Source: Candidatus Uabimicrobium amorphum (GTDB taxonomy: Bacteria; Planctomycetota; Uabimicrobiia; Uabimicrobiales; Uabimicrobiaceae). Taken from it: a DNA stretch of 64,000 nt. The translations under genes and the position numbers were made by a program. Shown piece by piece: positions 51,112 to 60,473 of this stretch (position 1 is the stretch's first letter; each line of letters begins with the position of its first letter). The notes beneath the pieces are model-generated. The model was not told the origin of the DNA and did no database searches. It saw only the letters and a program-made list of their open reading frames with translations. The DNA is taken from positions 1,922,001 through 1,986,000 of the forward strand of contig NZ_AP019860.1 of the NCBI RefSeq assembly GCF_009002475.1, read 5' to 3'.

Positions 51112-51708
51112 ATGACAAATAACGAAAGAAATCCTCAACAAACCAAACGCAAAATTCTCCGCGCGGCTTTAGAAGAATTTTGCGAGAATGGTTTTGATGG
51201 TGCTCGTGTTGACAAAATTAAGGACGAGGCTGGTGTTAACAAGAGAATGATATACCATTACTTTGGAAGCAAGGAAGGACTTTTTGAAGCTGTTTTCCAA
51301 AACCAAATTCTACTCTTAGACCAAATACTAGACAAAGCTCCGAATAACTCCATACGAGAAGAAGCAAAGCACTGGATGGAGCATAGTGACGAAATAAAGG
51401 GATTCTTGAAGCTAAGTTCATGGATAGAGTTCAGCGATTTAGACAAGCTCATTCACGAAAAGACAGATAAAACCAATCATTTCAAAAGGGCGGTGGCATT
51501 TTTTGACGAAATGCAAAAAGATGGTCTATTTTCGAAAGAAATTTCCCCAGATTTGTATTTGATTGGCCTGATGGCGCTCATTAGTTTCCCAATTGTTTTA
51601 CCCTCTCTTGTAAAATTTATTACGGACAAAGATCCTGCAAGTAGCGAATTTAAAACAGGGTATTTTAAGGTAGTCGAAGAGATGACATCTCATCTCAAAA
51701 AATCATGA
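51112..51708 (+). CDS. TetR family transcriptional regulator
   Basis: 198 residues. N-terminal helix-turn-helix: KRKILRAALEEFCENGFDGARVDKI then AGVNKRMIYHYFGSKEGLFEAVF, the TetR signature; the C-terminal ligand domain is variable. It is first gene before a tripartite RND efflux set, 19 bp upstream of the adaptor gene, and is preceded by two palindromes. Likely a repressor released by a pump substrate. Confidence 0.93.
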   Translation: MTNNERNPQQTKRKILRAALEEFCENGFDGARVDKIKDEAGVNKRMIYHYFGSKEGLFEAVFQNQILLLDQILDKAPNNSIREEAKHWMEHSDEIKGFLKLSSWIEFSDLDKLIHEKTDKTNHFKRAVAFFDEMQKDGLFSKEISPDLYLIGLMALISFPIVLPSLVKFITDKDPASSEFKTGYFKVVEEMTSHLKKS

Positions 51709-51727
51709 AAAATAAAAGGACATAGTG

Positions 51728-52864
51728 ATGCGTACACACACTAGAAAACTATTAGAACTTAGCAGCTTATGCATCCTCGTTGTGACGTTTTGTTGTTCCT
51801 GCGAACAAAAGGTAGATTATAAAAATGAATTTTTAAAAACCGTTACCTGGATAAAGTTACAAAAACAAAAAAACACTTCCATGCGCAAAATGTCAGGCGT
51901 TGTTCAACCCGCTGACACAACAGATGTCAGTTTTGAGATGAGCGGCAAGGTGGCGGGAATATATTTTGATTTGGGAAAAAAATTCCGCAAAGGAGACCTG
52001 TTGGCCAAGCTAGATGACAGGATCATCAGACTCACTGCCAAACAGCGGCAGAATGAATATTTAGAAGCAAAAGCCAGCTTGATTGAATTTAAAGATGACT
52101 ACAAAAGAAAAAAAGATTTAGTAAATAGAGGTTCCGTTTCAAAATCAGAATATGACATTGCCGTTGCCAAGTACAAAACCGCTATTCGAAGAATAGATAT
52201 TGCCAAAGCACGATTAGAAATAGCTCGTGAAAACTGGAATGATACACACATTCGCGCCCCTTACAACGGGTCTATTTCCAAACGTTACATGGACCCTCCT
52301 AAATATCTCAATGCGGGAGAACCTGTACTGCAAATTCAAAAAGACCGTGGCTTAGAAGTTGCGATATTAGCCCCTGAAACCATCATCAATAACATCAGAG
52401 TAGGACAAAAAGCTCGGGTAATAATACCAGCCATCACCCGTAAAACGCTATTTTTGGGACGCGTCAGTAAAATAGGCTCCCGAGCCGAAAATGCCAATGC
52501 GTTTCCTGTACAAATTTCTCTCTTGGCAACACAAAAAGAAAATCAAATTAAACCAGGGATGTCGGCGCAAGTTGCATTGCGTTTTCCACAAACGAAAGTC
52601 ACCAACAATTTATTTCGCGTTCCGATCACTGCTTTTGCCGCAGGAGAAAAACAATCGCACTACCTGCTTGTCATTCGCAAACAAAAGTATGGTGGACAAC
52701 TACAAAGAATCCCTGTAGAGGTCAAAGAGGTTTTTGACCAAGAAGTCCTCGTAACAGGAAATCTAAAAACAGGACAGCGTATTGTCCGTACGGGCCTGAG
52801 TTACTTACGTCACGGTCAAAAAGTACGACTACTAGGGCAGCAGCAAATTCTTTACAACGAATAG
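51728..52864 (+). CDS. RND efflux periplasmic adaptor (membrane fusion lipoprotein)
   Basis: 378 residues from the ATG at 51728 (AAAGGA upstream; an adjoining GTG at 51725 is less likely). Lipoprotein signal ending FCCSCEQ. HlyD-type adaptor order: lipoyl half (SGVVQPADTTDVSFEMSGKV), coiled-coil hairpin (about 95-165), second lipoyl half (DTHIRAPYNGSI) and beta-barrel (GMSAQVALRFP). Links the RND pump to the outer-membrane channel. Second gene of the tetR operon. Confidence 0.9.
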   Translation: MRTHTRKLLELSSLCILVVTFCCSCEQKVDYKNEFLKTVTWIKLQKQKNTSMRKMSGVVQPADTTDVSFEMSGKVAGIYFDLGKKFRKGDLLAKLDDRIIRLTAKQRQNEYLEAKASLIEFKDDYKRKKDLVNRGSVSKSEYDIAVAKYKTAIRRIDIAKARLEIARENWNDTHIRAPYNGSISKRYMDPPKYLNAGEPVLQIQKDRGLEVAILAPETIINNIRVGQKARVIIPAITRKTLFLGRVSKIGSRAENANAFPVQISLLATQKENQIKPGMSAQVALRFPQTKVTNNLFRVPITAFAAGEKQSHYLLVIRKQKYGGQLQRIPVEVKEVFDQEVLVTGNLKTGQRIVRTGLSYLRHGQKVRLLGQQQILYNE

Positions 52865-52877
52865 ACGGGGCATCACC

Positions 52878-55800
52878 ATGAATTTATCTACTTTAGGTTA
52901 TAAATATAGCCGTGTGTCTGTGGCGATTACGTTGATTTTAATGTTGATTGGATTTACGAGTTACTTTACCTTGCCTGCCCAAGAAGATCCCAAAATATTG
53001 GTGCGCGAAGCAGTGGTCACCACTGAATATCCGGGAATGTCAGCGGAAAGAGTAGAACTACTTATTACCAAGAAACTAGAAGAAGCCATAAAAAAACTCT
53101 CACAAGTCAAAAAAATAGAGTCTGTTTCTACTATAGGCAAATCCATTATTCACGTCACCATCAAAGATCGGTATTTTAATCTTTCGCAAATATGGGATGA
53201 CTTACATCATGAAATTGAACAAGCAACCGTATATTTGCCACAGGGAACAACAAAACCCTTTATCAACGACGACTTTGATGATGTGGCCATTCTAACGGTG
53301 GCTTTGCTTTCCGATTCTAAAACGCAAATGGGAGAAAAATTTCGCATCGCTCAACACGTACGCGATATGATGCTCACCGTTCCGGGAACCAAAAAAGTCG
53401 ATTTGTTTGGTGTACAACAAGAGAGAATATTTATCGAATTTACCAATAGCAAATTGTCACAGTTAGGCATTGCCCCCAACGCATTGATAAGAGAACTGCA
53501 AGAGCAGAACATCATTCAGTTGGGTGGTGTCATCGATACTTTGGGAAGATCTTTTTCTATTCGCCCTACAGGTAATTTTCAAAATATTGCCAGCATCGAA
53601 CAGACACCGATATCTGTCCCTCCACAAGGTGCGTCCATTGCTCTTCGCGACGTTGCGACAGTCAAGAGAGGAACTGTCGACCCGGCGACACAAAAAGCGT
53701 ATTTTAATGGACAACAAGCCATTGTGTTTGCCATTTACCAAGGAGATCGTTCTAATTTACTGAAATTCTCCCCCAAAATGGAAAAAATGCTCGCAAATCT
53801 CAACAGGGACATTCCCGCCGGTTATCAATTGGAAATTATTACGCGCCAGGCAGATCAAGTGGAAAAGGCGGTTTACGGTGTCACCGAAAGTGTCCTACAA
53901 ACACTGGTAACGGTTATCGTAGTGGTGGTTATGTTTCTTGGACTACGCATGGGACTCATTGTCGGCTCCATCATCCCCGCAGCTATTTTGATTACGTTGG
54001 CTAGTTTAAAGTTCTCTGGAATGGCATTAGAGCGCATGTCACTTGCCACCATCATTATTTCCCTTGGTTTGCTTGTCGACAATGCGATTGTGGTTGCAGA
54101 GGACTTCAAAAAAAGATTGGAAGAAGGTGAAAGTAAAGACGACATTCTATATAATATCGGACGCACCCTTGCCATACCACTTTTGACTTCGTCGGCAACA
54201 ACAGTTCTCGTTTTTATGCCTCTTATGCTAGGGGAAAGTGCGTCGAATGAGTACACACGATCTATTTCGTTGGTCATCCTATTTTCTCTAACCATCTCGT
54301 GGTTTTTATCGCTAGTCATTACCCCATTTCTATGCTATCATTTTATCCGCACAACACCCAAAAATCGCGGCTTAGAGTCATGGATGAACAGTGTATTTGA
54401 AAAATTGGGCGATGTATATGGAAAAATTCTGCGCGGCGTTATGCGATTTCGCGTTACGTTCTTAGTTAGTATGCTCCTAACTCTGGTTGCCTCCGTTTTT
54501 TTGATGAGCAAAGTACCCGTACGTTTTTTCCCCGATTCAAATAGGCCACAAATTCTTATCTACCTTGATCTTCCGGCGGGATCTTCTATTCGAGAAACAG
54601 AACGTGCCTTACAATTGCTCCACCAAAAACTCCAAGAAAAAAATCGATTTCCCCACATTCAGTCCTTCGCCAGCTACGCTGGTTTTGGTGGTCCACGCTT
54701 TGTTTTGTCCTTAAACCCCATAGATCCAGAAGACTCCAAAGGCTTCGTCATGATCAACGTCGATAAATTAAAAAACCTAAACGTGACGATTGATGTACTG
54801 CGTAAAATGTTTTTTGATGAATTTCCCAACTTGAGCGCCCGGGTAACAAAAATGTTTCTCGGCCCTTCTGACTCCTCTAAGATAGAAGTACAAATTAAAG
54901 GGCCAGATAAAGACTACATATACAAAAAAGCAAGTGAAATAGAAGATATATTGCGCGATATACCTGGGTCAATAGATATACAACACAATTGGGAAAATCG
55001 CATCGTGCAATTTAAAATTGAGATAAACCAAAGCAAAGCGCGTCGCGTAGGAATTACCTCACAGAATGTCGCAAATACTTTAAGGACCTATTTGTCAGGA
55101 CGAAATATCAGTGAATTTTACGCTGGAGATGAAATTTTCCCTGTGGTTCTGAGAGCACAAAGTACAGAGCGCTTTCGGCCCTCGCAAATCAAGCATGTGT
55201 ATGTTTACTCGGAAATGTACAAAAAAAGCTTTCCACTAATGCAAATTGCGCAAATCAAACTGGAAAATAGGTATGCGCGTATTGCTCGTGAAGATCTATT
55301 TCGTACTGTAACTATCGAAGCGAAAAATACGTTAATGACCGCTGAGGATATGGTGCCAATGCTGCGAACGAAACTACAGAGATTGGTCCGTGATCTTCCC
55401 CCAGCGTATACCATCGAATTTGACGGTGTTGTCCAAGACTCTCTAGAATCGCAACAAGCACTCAATGCCAATGTTCCTTTATGTGTAGGCCTGATTGTCA
55501 TTTTGCTCATTGCGCAATTTAATTCCTACCGTCGCGCGACGATTATTTTTCTGACCATACCTTTTATTGTTATTGGTTCGGCAGTAGGTTTGATCGTGAT
55601 GAAGGCCAATATAGGATTTATGGTCATCTTGGGACTGTACGCATTAGCGGGTATTATAGTAAACAACGCCATTGTCTTAATTGACCGTATCGACATCGAT
55701 GCCGCACAACAAGGACTGAGCAACGAAGTGATTTTTCAAGCTTGTACACGCCGTTTTCGTCCGATTGTCATCTCTACCACAACCACGGTTTTTGGAGTGT

Positions 55801-55937
55801 TGCCATTAATATTAAATAAGACGCCGTTGTTTTACAGTATGTCAGTGGTCATTGCTTTCGGACTCACGGTGGGAACAGTGATTACCCTTGGCTTAGTGCC
55901 TGTTTTGTTTAGTTTATTTTTTCGCGTGCGTACCTAG
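52878..55937 (+). CDS. RND family efflux transporter permease (AcrB/HAE type)
   Basis: 1,019 residues, normal length for AcrB-like pumps. Twelve membrane helices in two halves; N-terminal TLPAQEDPKILVREAVVTTEYPG-type start, LGLLVDNAIVVAED in helix 4 with the proton-relay acidic residues, and the second-half GLYALAGIIVNNAIVLIDRI. Porter and docking loops between helices 1-2 and 7-8. Substrate unknown. It is followed 11 bp later by the channel gene. Confidence 0.95.
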   Translation: MNLSTLGYKYSRVSVAITLILMLIGFTSYFTLPAQEDPKILVREAVVTTEYPGMSAERVELLITKKLEEAIKKLSQVKKIESVSTIGKSIIHVTIKDRYFNLSQIWDDLHHEIEQATVYLPQGTTKPFINDDFDDVAILTVALLSDSKTQMGEKFRIAQHVRDMMLTVPGTKKVDLFGVQQERIFIEFTNSKLSQLGIAPNALIRELQEQNIIQLGGVIDTLGRSFSIRPTGNFQNIASIEQTPISVPPQGASIALRDVATVKRGTVDPATQKAYFNGQQAIVFAIYQGDRSNLLKFSPKMEKMLANLNRDIPAGYQLEIITRQADQVEKAVYGVTESVLQTLVTVIVVVVMFLGLRMGLIVGSIIPAAILITLASLKFSGMALERMSLATIIISLGLLVDNAIVVAEDFKKRLEEGESKDDILYNIGRTLAIPLLTSSATTVLVFMPLMLGESASNEYTRSISLVILFSLTISWFLSLVITPFLCYHFIRTTPKNRGLESWMNSVFEKLGDVYGKILRGVMRFRVTFLVSMLLTLVASVFLMSKVPVRFFPDSNRPQILIYLDLPAGSSIRETERALQLLHQKLQEKNRFPHIQSFASYAGFGGPRFVLSLNPIDPEDSKGFVMINVDKLKNLNVTIDVLRKMFFDEFPNLSARVTKMFLGPSDSSKIEVQIKGPDKDYIYKKASEIEDILRDIPGSIDIQHNWENRIVQFKIEINQSKARRVGITSQNVANTLRTYLSGRNISEFYAGDEIFPVVLRAQSTERFRPSQIKHVYVYSEMYKKSFPLMQIAQIKLENRYARIAREDLFRTVTIEAKNTLMTAEDMVPMLRTKLQRLVRDLPPAYTIEFDGVVQDSLESQQALNANVPLCVGLIVILLIAQFNSYRRATIIFLTIPFIVIGSAVGLIVMKANIGFMVILGLYALAGIIVNNAIVLIDRIDIDAAQQGLSNEVIFQACTRRFRPIVISTTTTVFGVLPLILNKTPLFYSMSVVIAFGLTVGTVITLGLVPVLFSLFFRVRT

Positions 55938-55948
55938 GAGTTCACAAC

Positions 55949-57382
55949 ATGAAAATCAAAAATATATCTCTTTTTGTCGTTGCGACTTTATTATTAAGTT
56001 GTTCGATTGAAAAGCAAAGTGCCACGACACACATGCCACAGGTGCAAAAACTAGGAAAACAATTTGCCATGGAGACGTCAAAATCGCAAAAATTTCGAAC
56101 AAGTGAACCAGTGGCCAAATGGTGGACGCAATTCAAAGACGATGATCTAACATATCTAGTGAACAAGGGCTTCAAAAACAATTTTGACATCAAGATTGCC
56201 ATGGCAAACTTTCTCAAGTCGCGCGCCATAGTCGAAGAAGCGGGAACAGCCGGGTTACCAACTATGGATATACGCTCCTCTTATACACGCCAACAACTCA
56301 GCGAAGAAGGGTTTTTCGGTGATTTGCAAGAACTCGACATAAATCTCTATGATGTGGGTTTAGATGCGTTTTGGGAAGTGGATCTTTTTGGAAGGCTAGC
56401 GCAAAACAATAAAAGAGCGTTGGCCATCAACAAACAAGCGCTTGCCGACCTGGAACTTATTTCCATGACAATCACCGCAGAAATAGTACGAAATTACATT
56501 ATATTGAGAGGTGAGCAGTATCTTTTGCAAATTGCCAAGCGCAACCTGGAGAACCAAAGCAAAATTTACACCACAGCTTTAGATTTATTTGAAAGTGGCC
56601 TAGGAATAGATTTAGATGTCAAACAAGCAAAATCAGAATTACGACTCATTGAAGCAAATATACCAACCATCGAAGCAAATATTGCGAGATCCATTCGCAG
56701 GCTCAGTGTTTTAACCGGTGACATTCCCACCTCTTTATTTACAAGATTACGTGAAGAGAAGCGACTGCCCGACATACCGCAGAGCATCGCCATGGGAAAT
56801 CCCACCGATCTTTTACGCAGACGAGCGGATATCCAAAAAGCAGAACAACAGTTAATGCAGGCTTTTGCCGAATATAATTTAGCGTACTCGGATCTTTTTC
56901 CCAGGGTAACTTTAAAAGGTTCTATTGGCTTTATCGCAACAGCTTTCGGTCGTTGGCTCACTGCCGGGGCATTAGAAACCAACTTTGGACCTTCCATTAG
57001 CTGGAAAATACTCAATCTTCAACGAGTGCTTGCGCGCATTGACCAAAACGACGCCACGACAAAAAATAGAATATACTCTTATCAAAAAACTGTTCTCAAT
57101 GCACTGGAAGAAACGGAAAATGCGATAGATAATTTTAGCAAAGAGGAGGTACGTCGCAATCATCTCGTACAGGCGGCACAAGACGTGAACTCTGCCGTTG
57201 ACATTGCCCAACAAAGGTTTGAAAAAGGAATTGATCCCATCCTTAGAGTTTTAGATGTTCAAAGAAGTCAACTCAATATAGAAAGTCAGCTTGTCAGAAG
57301 TGAAACAAACCTTTGTTTACAGTTGGTCATATTGTACAAAGCATTGGGGGGAGGATGGTATTTGCCAAAGAGTACACGATAG
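55949..57382 (+). CDS. Outer-membrane efflux lipoprotein (NodT/TolC family)
   Basis: 477 residues with a lipobox LLLSC. The family features are WWTQFKDDDLTYLVNKGFKNN-type start of the first repeat, FWEVDLFGRLAQNNKRAL, LSVLTGDIP and LLRRRADIQKAEQQL (conserved second repeat). Forms the trimeric exit duct for the RND pump. Last gene of the efflux operon. Confidence 0.94.
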   Translation: MKIKNISLFVVATLLLSCSIEKQSATTHMPQVQKLGKQFAMETSKSQKFRTSEPVAKWWTQFKDDDLTYLVNKGFKNNFDIKIAMANFLKSRAIVEEAGTAGLPTMDIRSSYTRQQLSEEGFFGDLQELDINLYDVGLDAFWEVDLFGRLAQNNKRALAINKQALADLELISMTITAEIVRNYIILRGEQYLLQIAKRNLENQSKIYTTALDLFESGLGIDLDVKQAKSELRLIEANIPTIEANIARSIRRLSVLTGDIPTSLFTRLREEKRLPDIPQSIAMGNPTDLLRRRADIQKAEQQLMQAFAEYNLAYSDLFPRVTLKGSIGFIATAFGRWLTAGALETNFGPSISWKILNLQRVLARIDQNDATTKNRIYSYQKTVLNALEETENAIDNFSKEEVRRNHLVQAAQDVNSAVDIAQQRFEKGIDPILRVLDVQRSQLNIESQLVRSETNLCLQLVILYKALGGGWYLPKSTR

Positions 57383-57434
57383 GTACTTGGAAATTTAGGT
57401 ATGAAATGGTAACCCATGATGAAAAAGGAAAAAA

Positions 57435-58151
57435 ATGCGCTACGGAATTTGTAGTAATATTTGTGGCAACTTAGAAGCTTTTCACGCGGTCATAGAAACA
57501 TTCCAGCAACACCATGTGACGGAATATATTTGTTTGGGAAATATCGTAGGACAAGCGGCGAATCCCAACGAATGCATAGATTTATTGCAGCAACAAAATT
57601 TTATAACCGTAGCAGGTATGCTCGACTATACCGCCGCCGGCCTCCTGGAGATGACGTACTGGGGAAGTGTTATCTTAAAAGAAGCTATGTTATGGACCCA
57701 GAGGCAATTGACACCTGAGAATATGAAATTTTTACACGATTTGCCTTTACAACACACAGTCGACAACATACTATTTTCACATGGTCACCCACAACACCCC
57801 GAGTATTTCGATTACGTACAAACAGTCGTCGATGCGCGTACAGCAATGACAAAAAAGCCACTTATTTTTACGGGCTGTAACCATGTCCCGTTGGTATTTG
57901 CTGGTTTTCCGGTAAACTGCGTCAGAAAACAACAACTATACATCGACGCAGATCATCACTATCTTATTGATGTTGGAAGCGTAGGAAATCCAAGAGACCG
58001 AGACCCGCGTGCTTGTGGTGTTATTTATGACAAAATCCGTGGTATTGTATCTATTCTTCGCGTTCACTATAATATCAATACCACACAACAAAAAATTCAC
58101 AGCGTTGGTTTTCACGAATTACTTGCGGAACGTTTATCACGCGGTGTTTGA
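57435..58151 (+). CDS. Metallophosphoesterase-fold protein lacking most metal ligands
   Basis: 238 residues that align with the YfcE/ApaH-like phosphoesterases (start MRYGI-S-I-GN, then ICLG-IVG and PNECI). Key ligands are changed: SDIHGN reads SNICGN (N8, C10), GDIVG reads GNIVG (N36), GNHD reads GMLD (61-64) and GHTH reads GCNH (C148). SHGHP near 115-119 and the DVGSVGNPRD block remain. The fold is kept and the catalytic centre is not, so a binding or regulatory role is likely. It is followed 47 bp later by yaiI. Confidence 0.8.
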   Translation: MRYGICSNICGNLEAFHAVIETFQQHHVTEYICLGNIVGQAANPNECIDLLQQQNFITVAGMLDYTAAGLLEMTYWGSVILKEAMLWTQRQLTPENMKFLHDLPLQHTVDNILFSHGHPQHPEYFDYVQTVVDARTAMTKKPLIFTGCNHVPLVFAGFPVNCVRKQQLYIDADHHYLIDVGSVGNPRDRDPRACGVIYDKIRGIVSILRVHYNINTTQQKIHSVGFHELLAERLSRGV

Positions 58152-58198
58152 TTCATTTACACAGTTGCCATTACCGTTACTAGTTAGAGAAGAATAGC

Positions 58199-58660
58199 AT
58201 GAGAATATTTATAGATGCAGATGGTTGCCCCGTAAAACAGGAAGTGTATCGCGTTGCCCAACGTTATAAATTAAACGTTGTACTTGTCGCAAATACTTGG
58301 ATGAAAACGCCACAAACCACATGGGCAGAATTTGTGATGGTGAACGACGACTTAGATGCGGCCGATGATTGGATTGTTGATAACGTAGCAGAAAACGATA
58401 TTGTTGTCACCGCCGATATTCCTCTTGCCTCGCGGTCGTTAGATAAAGGAGCCTATGCTCTTAGTCATCGCGGACGCATTTTTGACGACGACAATATCAA
58501 AGACGCCGTTGCCACAAGAGATTTACAAGCTCAACTACGTGAAGCGGGTATGATGACACGTGGTCCCGCTCCTTTTCAAAAAAAAGACCGTTCGCGCTTT
58601 TTGCAAAGTTTAGATCTAGTCATTCAAAAAATTTATAAAAAAATGAAACGAAATAAATAG
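58199..58660 (+). CDS. YaiI/YqxD family (UPF0178, DUF188) protein
   Basis: 153 residues, typical length. Family signatures: MRIFIDADGCPVKQEV at the start, the acidic NDDLDAADDWIVDNV block, TADIPLASRS and TRGPAPFQKKDRSRFL near the end. These resemble PIN/NYN-type nuclease folds with clustered Asp, but a role is not established for the family. Confidence 0.9.
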   Translation: MRIFIDADGCPVKQEVYRVAQRYKLNVVLVANTWMKTPQTTWAEFVMVNDDLDAADDWIVDNVAENDIVVTADIPLASRSLDKGAYALSHRGRIFDDDNIKDAVATRDLQAQLREAGMMTRGPAPFQKKDRSRFLQSLDLVIQKIYKKMKRNK

Positions 58661-58670
58661 GAATTCGTTG

Positions 58671-58755
58671 GTATGCGATGCCCCACAGGGGCCCAGTGGG
58701 GGAGTAATCGGCGAAGCCGATTGTGGGGGCACCAAATACTAGCATATCCCTACAC
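58671..58755. repeat. Dispersed palindromic repeat, family A, copy 3 (short)
   Basis: TATGCGATGCCCC, CAGGGGCCCAGTGGGGGAG, then TAATCGGCGAAGCCGATTGT and GGGGGCACC, matching the 3030-3065 blocks of copy 1. It lies between convergent genes. Confidence 0.7.
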
Positions 58756-58779
58756 CAGAGAATTTCTATACCTAAGAAC

Positions 58780-58814
58780 AAAAAAATGCCATCTTTGTGA
58801 AAACAAAGATGGCA
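58780..58814 (-). terminator. Intrinsic terminator of the suf-grx operon
   Basis: TGCCATCTTTGT (58787-58798) and ACAAAGATGGCA (58803-58814) form a 12-bp stem with GAAA/TTTC loop; on the minus strand a T run follows (complement of 58780-58786). Confidence 0.9.
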
Positions 58815-58864
58815 TTCATCGCATTCAAATCTATTTCATTTTTTTGTTGCAAACAAACTCTTAC

Positions 58865-59185
58865 TTACGCGCTACCCAGCATATCTTGTAATTCGTTGCT
58901 TTTGTACATTTCGCCCATGATATCACATCCACCGACAAATTCGCCTTTGATGTACAATTGCGGAATAGTTTTCCAATCACTGAAATCTTTAATTCCTTGG
59001 CGAACCAAATCGTCATCTAGTACATTGATATCTTTAAAATTCGTTACTCCACAAGCTTTTAAAATCGCTACGGCTTGTGCACTAAAGCCGCACATTGGTT
59101 GCATAGCTGTACCTTTCATGTACAGTACAACTTCATTGCTTTCCACAGTTTCTTTTATTTCTTGTTGTACGTCGCGACTCATCAT
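58865..59185 (-). CDS. grxD: Monothiol glutaredoxin (Grx4/GrxD type)
   Basis: 106 residues. The CGFS active site lies in KGTAMQPMCGFSAQAV; the glutathione-binding TIPQLYIKGEFVGGCDI block follows. CGFS glutaredoxins carry a [2Fe-2S] cluster bridged by glutathione and pass clusters on. It is the last gene of the sufBCD operon, 9 bp after sufD, which fits a role in cluster delivery. Confidence 0.94.
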   Translation of the reverse strand: MMSRDVQQEIKETVESNEVVLYMKGTAMQPMCGFSAQAVAILKACGVTNFKDINVLDDDLVRQGIKDFSDWKTIPQLYIKGEFVGGCDIMGEMYKSNELQDMLGSA

Positions 59186-59194
59186 TCACCCTTT

Positions 59195-60463
59195 CTAAAA
59201 GTGACTCATTACTATTTCTTCTAGTTTTTCGCGTAGCGAATCTTGTTTTACAAACTCCAATACTTCCCCCACAAACGCTTGGCGTAATAAAGAGTGCGCT
59301 TCTTTTTCGCCAATGCCTCTGGCACGTAGGTAGAACATTGCACCTTCGTCTAGCTCTCCCACAGTCGCACCGTGGCTACATTTTACGTCGTCGGCGAATA
59401 TTTCTAATTGCGGCTTGGTATCAACCCCAGCGTTGTCACTTAACAGTATGTTTTGATTTGACTGAAAAGCGTTGGTCTTTTGCGCATCTTGCCTTACCAG
59501 TACCTTGCCATTAAACACACCGCGTGCTTTATCATCTAAAATACCTTTGTAAAGTTCATTACTATTACAATGAGGTTTTGCATGATCGATAAAGGTATGA
59601 TTGTCAATCAGCTGTTCATCTTTTCCAAGATATAGGCCGTAGAGATTCGATTCGATATTCGAGTCTTGTAAGTCTACATTGATATTATTTCGTACGATCG
59701 CTCCCCCCAGATCAACGCTCACCGAAGTGTAAGTGCTGTCTTTTTGTTGACGAATATTCAGAGTAGTGATTTGATACGCTTTTTTGCTTTCCATTTGCAG
59801 ACGTACGTGCTGTACATGAGCATTTGCGGCGACAAATACGTCAGTAGTGATATTGTTGAAATACGCACTGTCTTTGCCATGGCGGTAAGTCTCCACAATA
59901 TTGACTTGGCTATTTTCTCCGACATCAATAATGTTTTTGGCATTATGAATGAATTGTTGCTCGCTATCAGAAACATTGACCACAAAAATGGGTTTTTCCA
60001 CTACCTTGTTTTTTGGTACTTGAATAAAAACACCATCTTGCAAGAGAGCGGTATTTAGTACAGAGAATATTTGTTCTTTGTCTGTCGTGTTTTCTACAAA
60101 CTGAGTGACTTTTTCACCGTGCTTTTGTAGCGCACCTTTCACATTAGATACAATAATCTCTTCACTATTTTCGATATGGGAGAGTTCTTCATTAAATATC
60201 CCGTTGACAAATACCAATATGTTTCCAGGAGTTTCTCCCAGTATATATCCATCAATAGTTTCTTGAGAAACGCTACAATTTTCTTCTACGGTGTAACTTT
60301 TTTGAATGATCGGGTTTATATTTGTGTATTTCCATTCTTCATGGCGTCTTGTCGGGAACTCCAACTGCGAAAATGTATCAATTGCTTGTTTGCGAATATC
60401 TTTTAATGCATCTTCGTTCGCCATCTCATCGAAAATGGAAATAAAATGTTGTTTTGTTTTCAT
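59195..60463 (-). CDS. sufD: Fe-S cluster scaffold protein SufD
   Basis: 422 residues of the SufBD beta-helix family. N-terminal RHEEWKYTNINPI and C-terminal VKCSHGATVGELDEGAMFYLRARGI are characteristic, as is the AFVGEVLEFV tail. SufD pairs with SufB in the SufBC2D complex and helps iron entry. 10 bp downstream of sufC. Confidence 0.95.
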   Translation of the reverse strand: MKTKQHFISIFDEMANEDALKDIRKQAIDTFSQLEFPTRRHEEWKYTNINPIIQKSYTVEENCSVSQETIDGYILGETPGNILVFVNGIFNEELSHIENSEEIIVSNVKGALQKHGEKVTQFVENTTDKEQIFSVLNTALLQDGVFIQVPKNKVVEKPIFVVNVSDSEQQFIHNAKNIIDVGENSQVNIVETYRHGKDSAYFNNITTDVFVAANAHVQHVRLQMESKKAYQITTLNIRQQKDSTYTSVSVDLGGAIVRNNINVDLQDSNIESNLYGLYLGKDEQLIDNHTFIDHAKPHCNSNELYKGILDDKARGVFNGKVLVRQDAQKTNAFQSNQNILLSDNAGVDTKPQLEIFADDVKCSHGATVGELDEGAMFYLRARGIGEKEAHSLLRQAFVGEVLEFVKQDSLREKLEEIVMSHF

Positions 60464-60473
60464 GGTATCCCTC

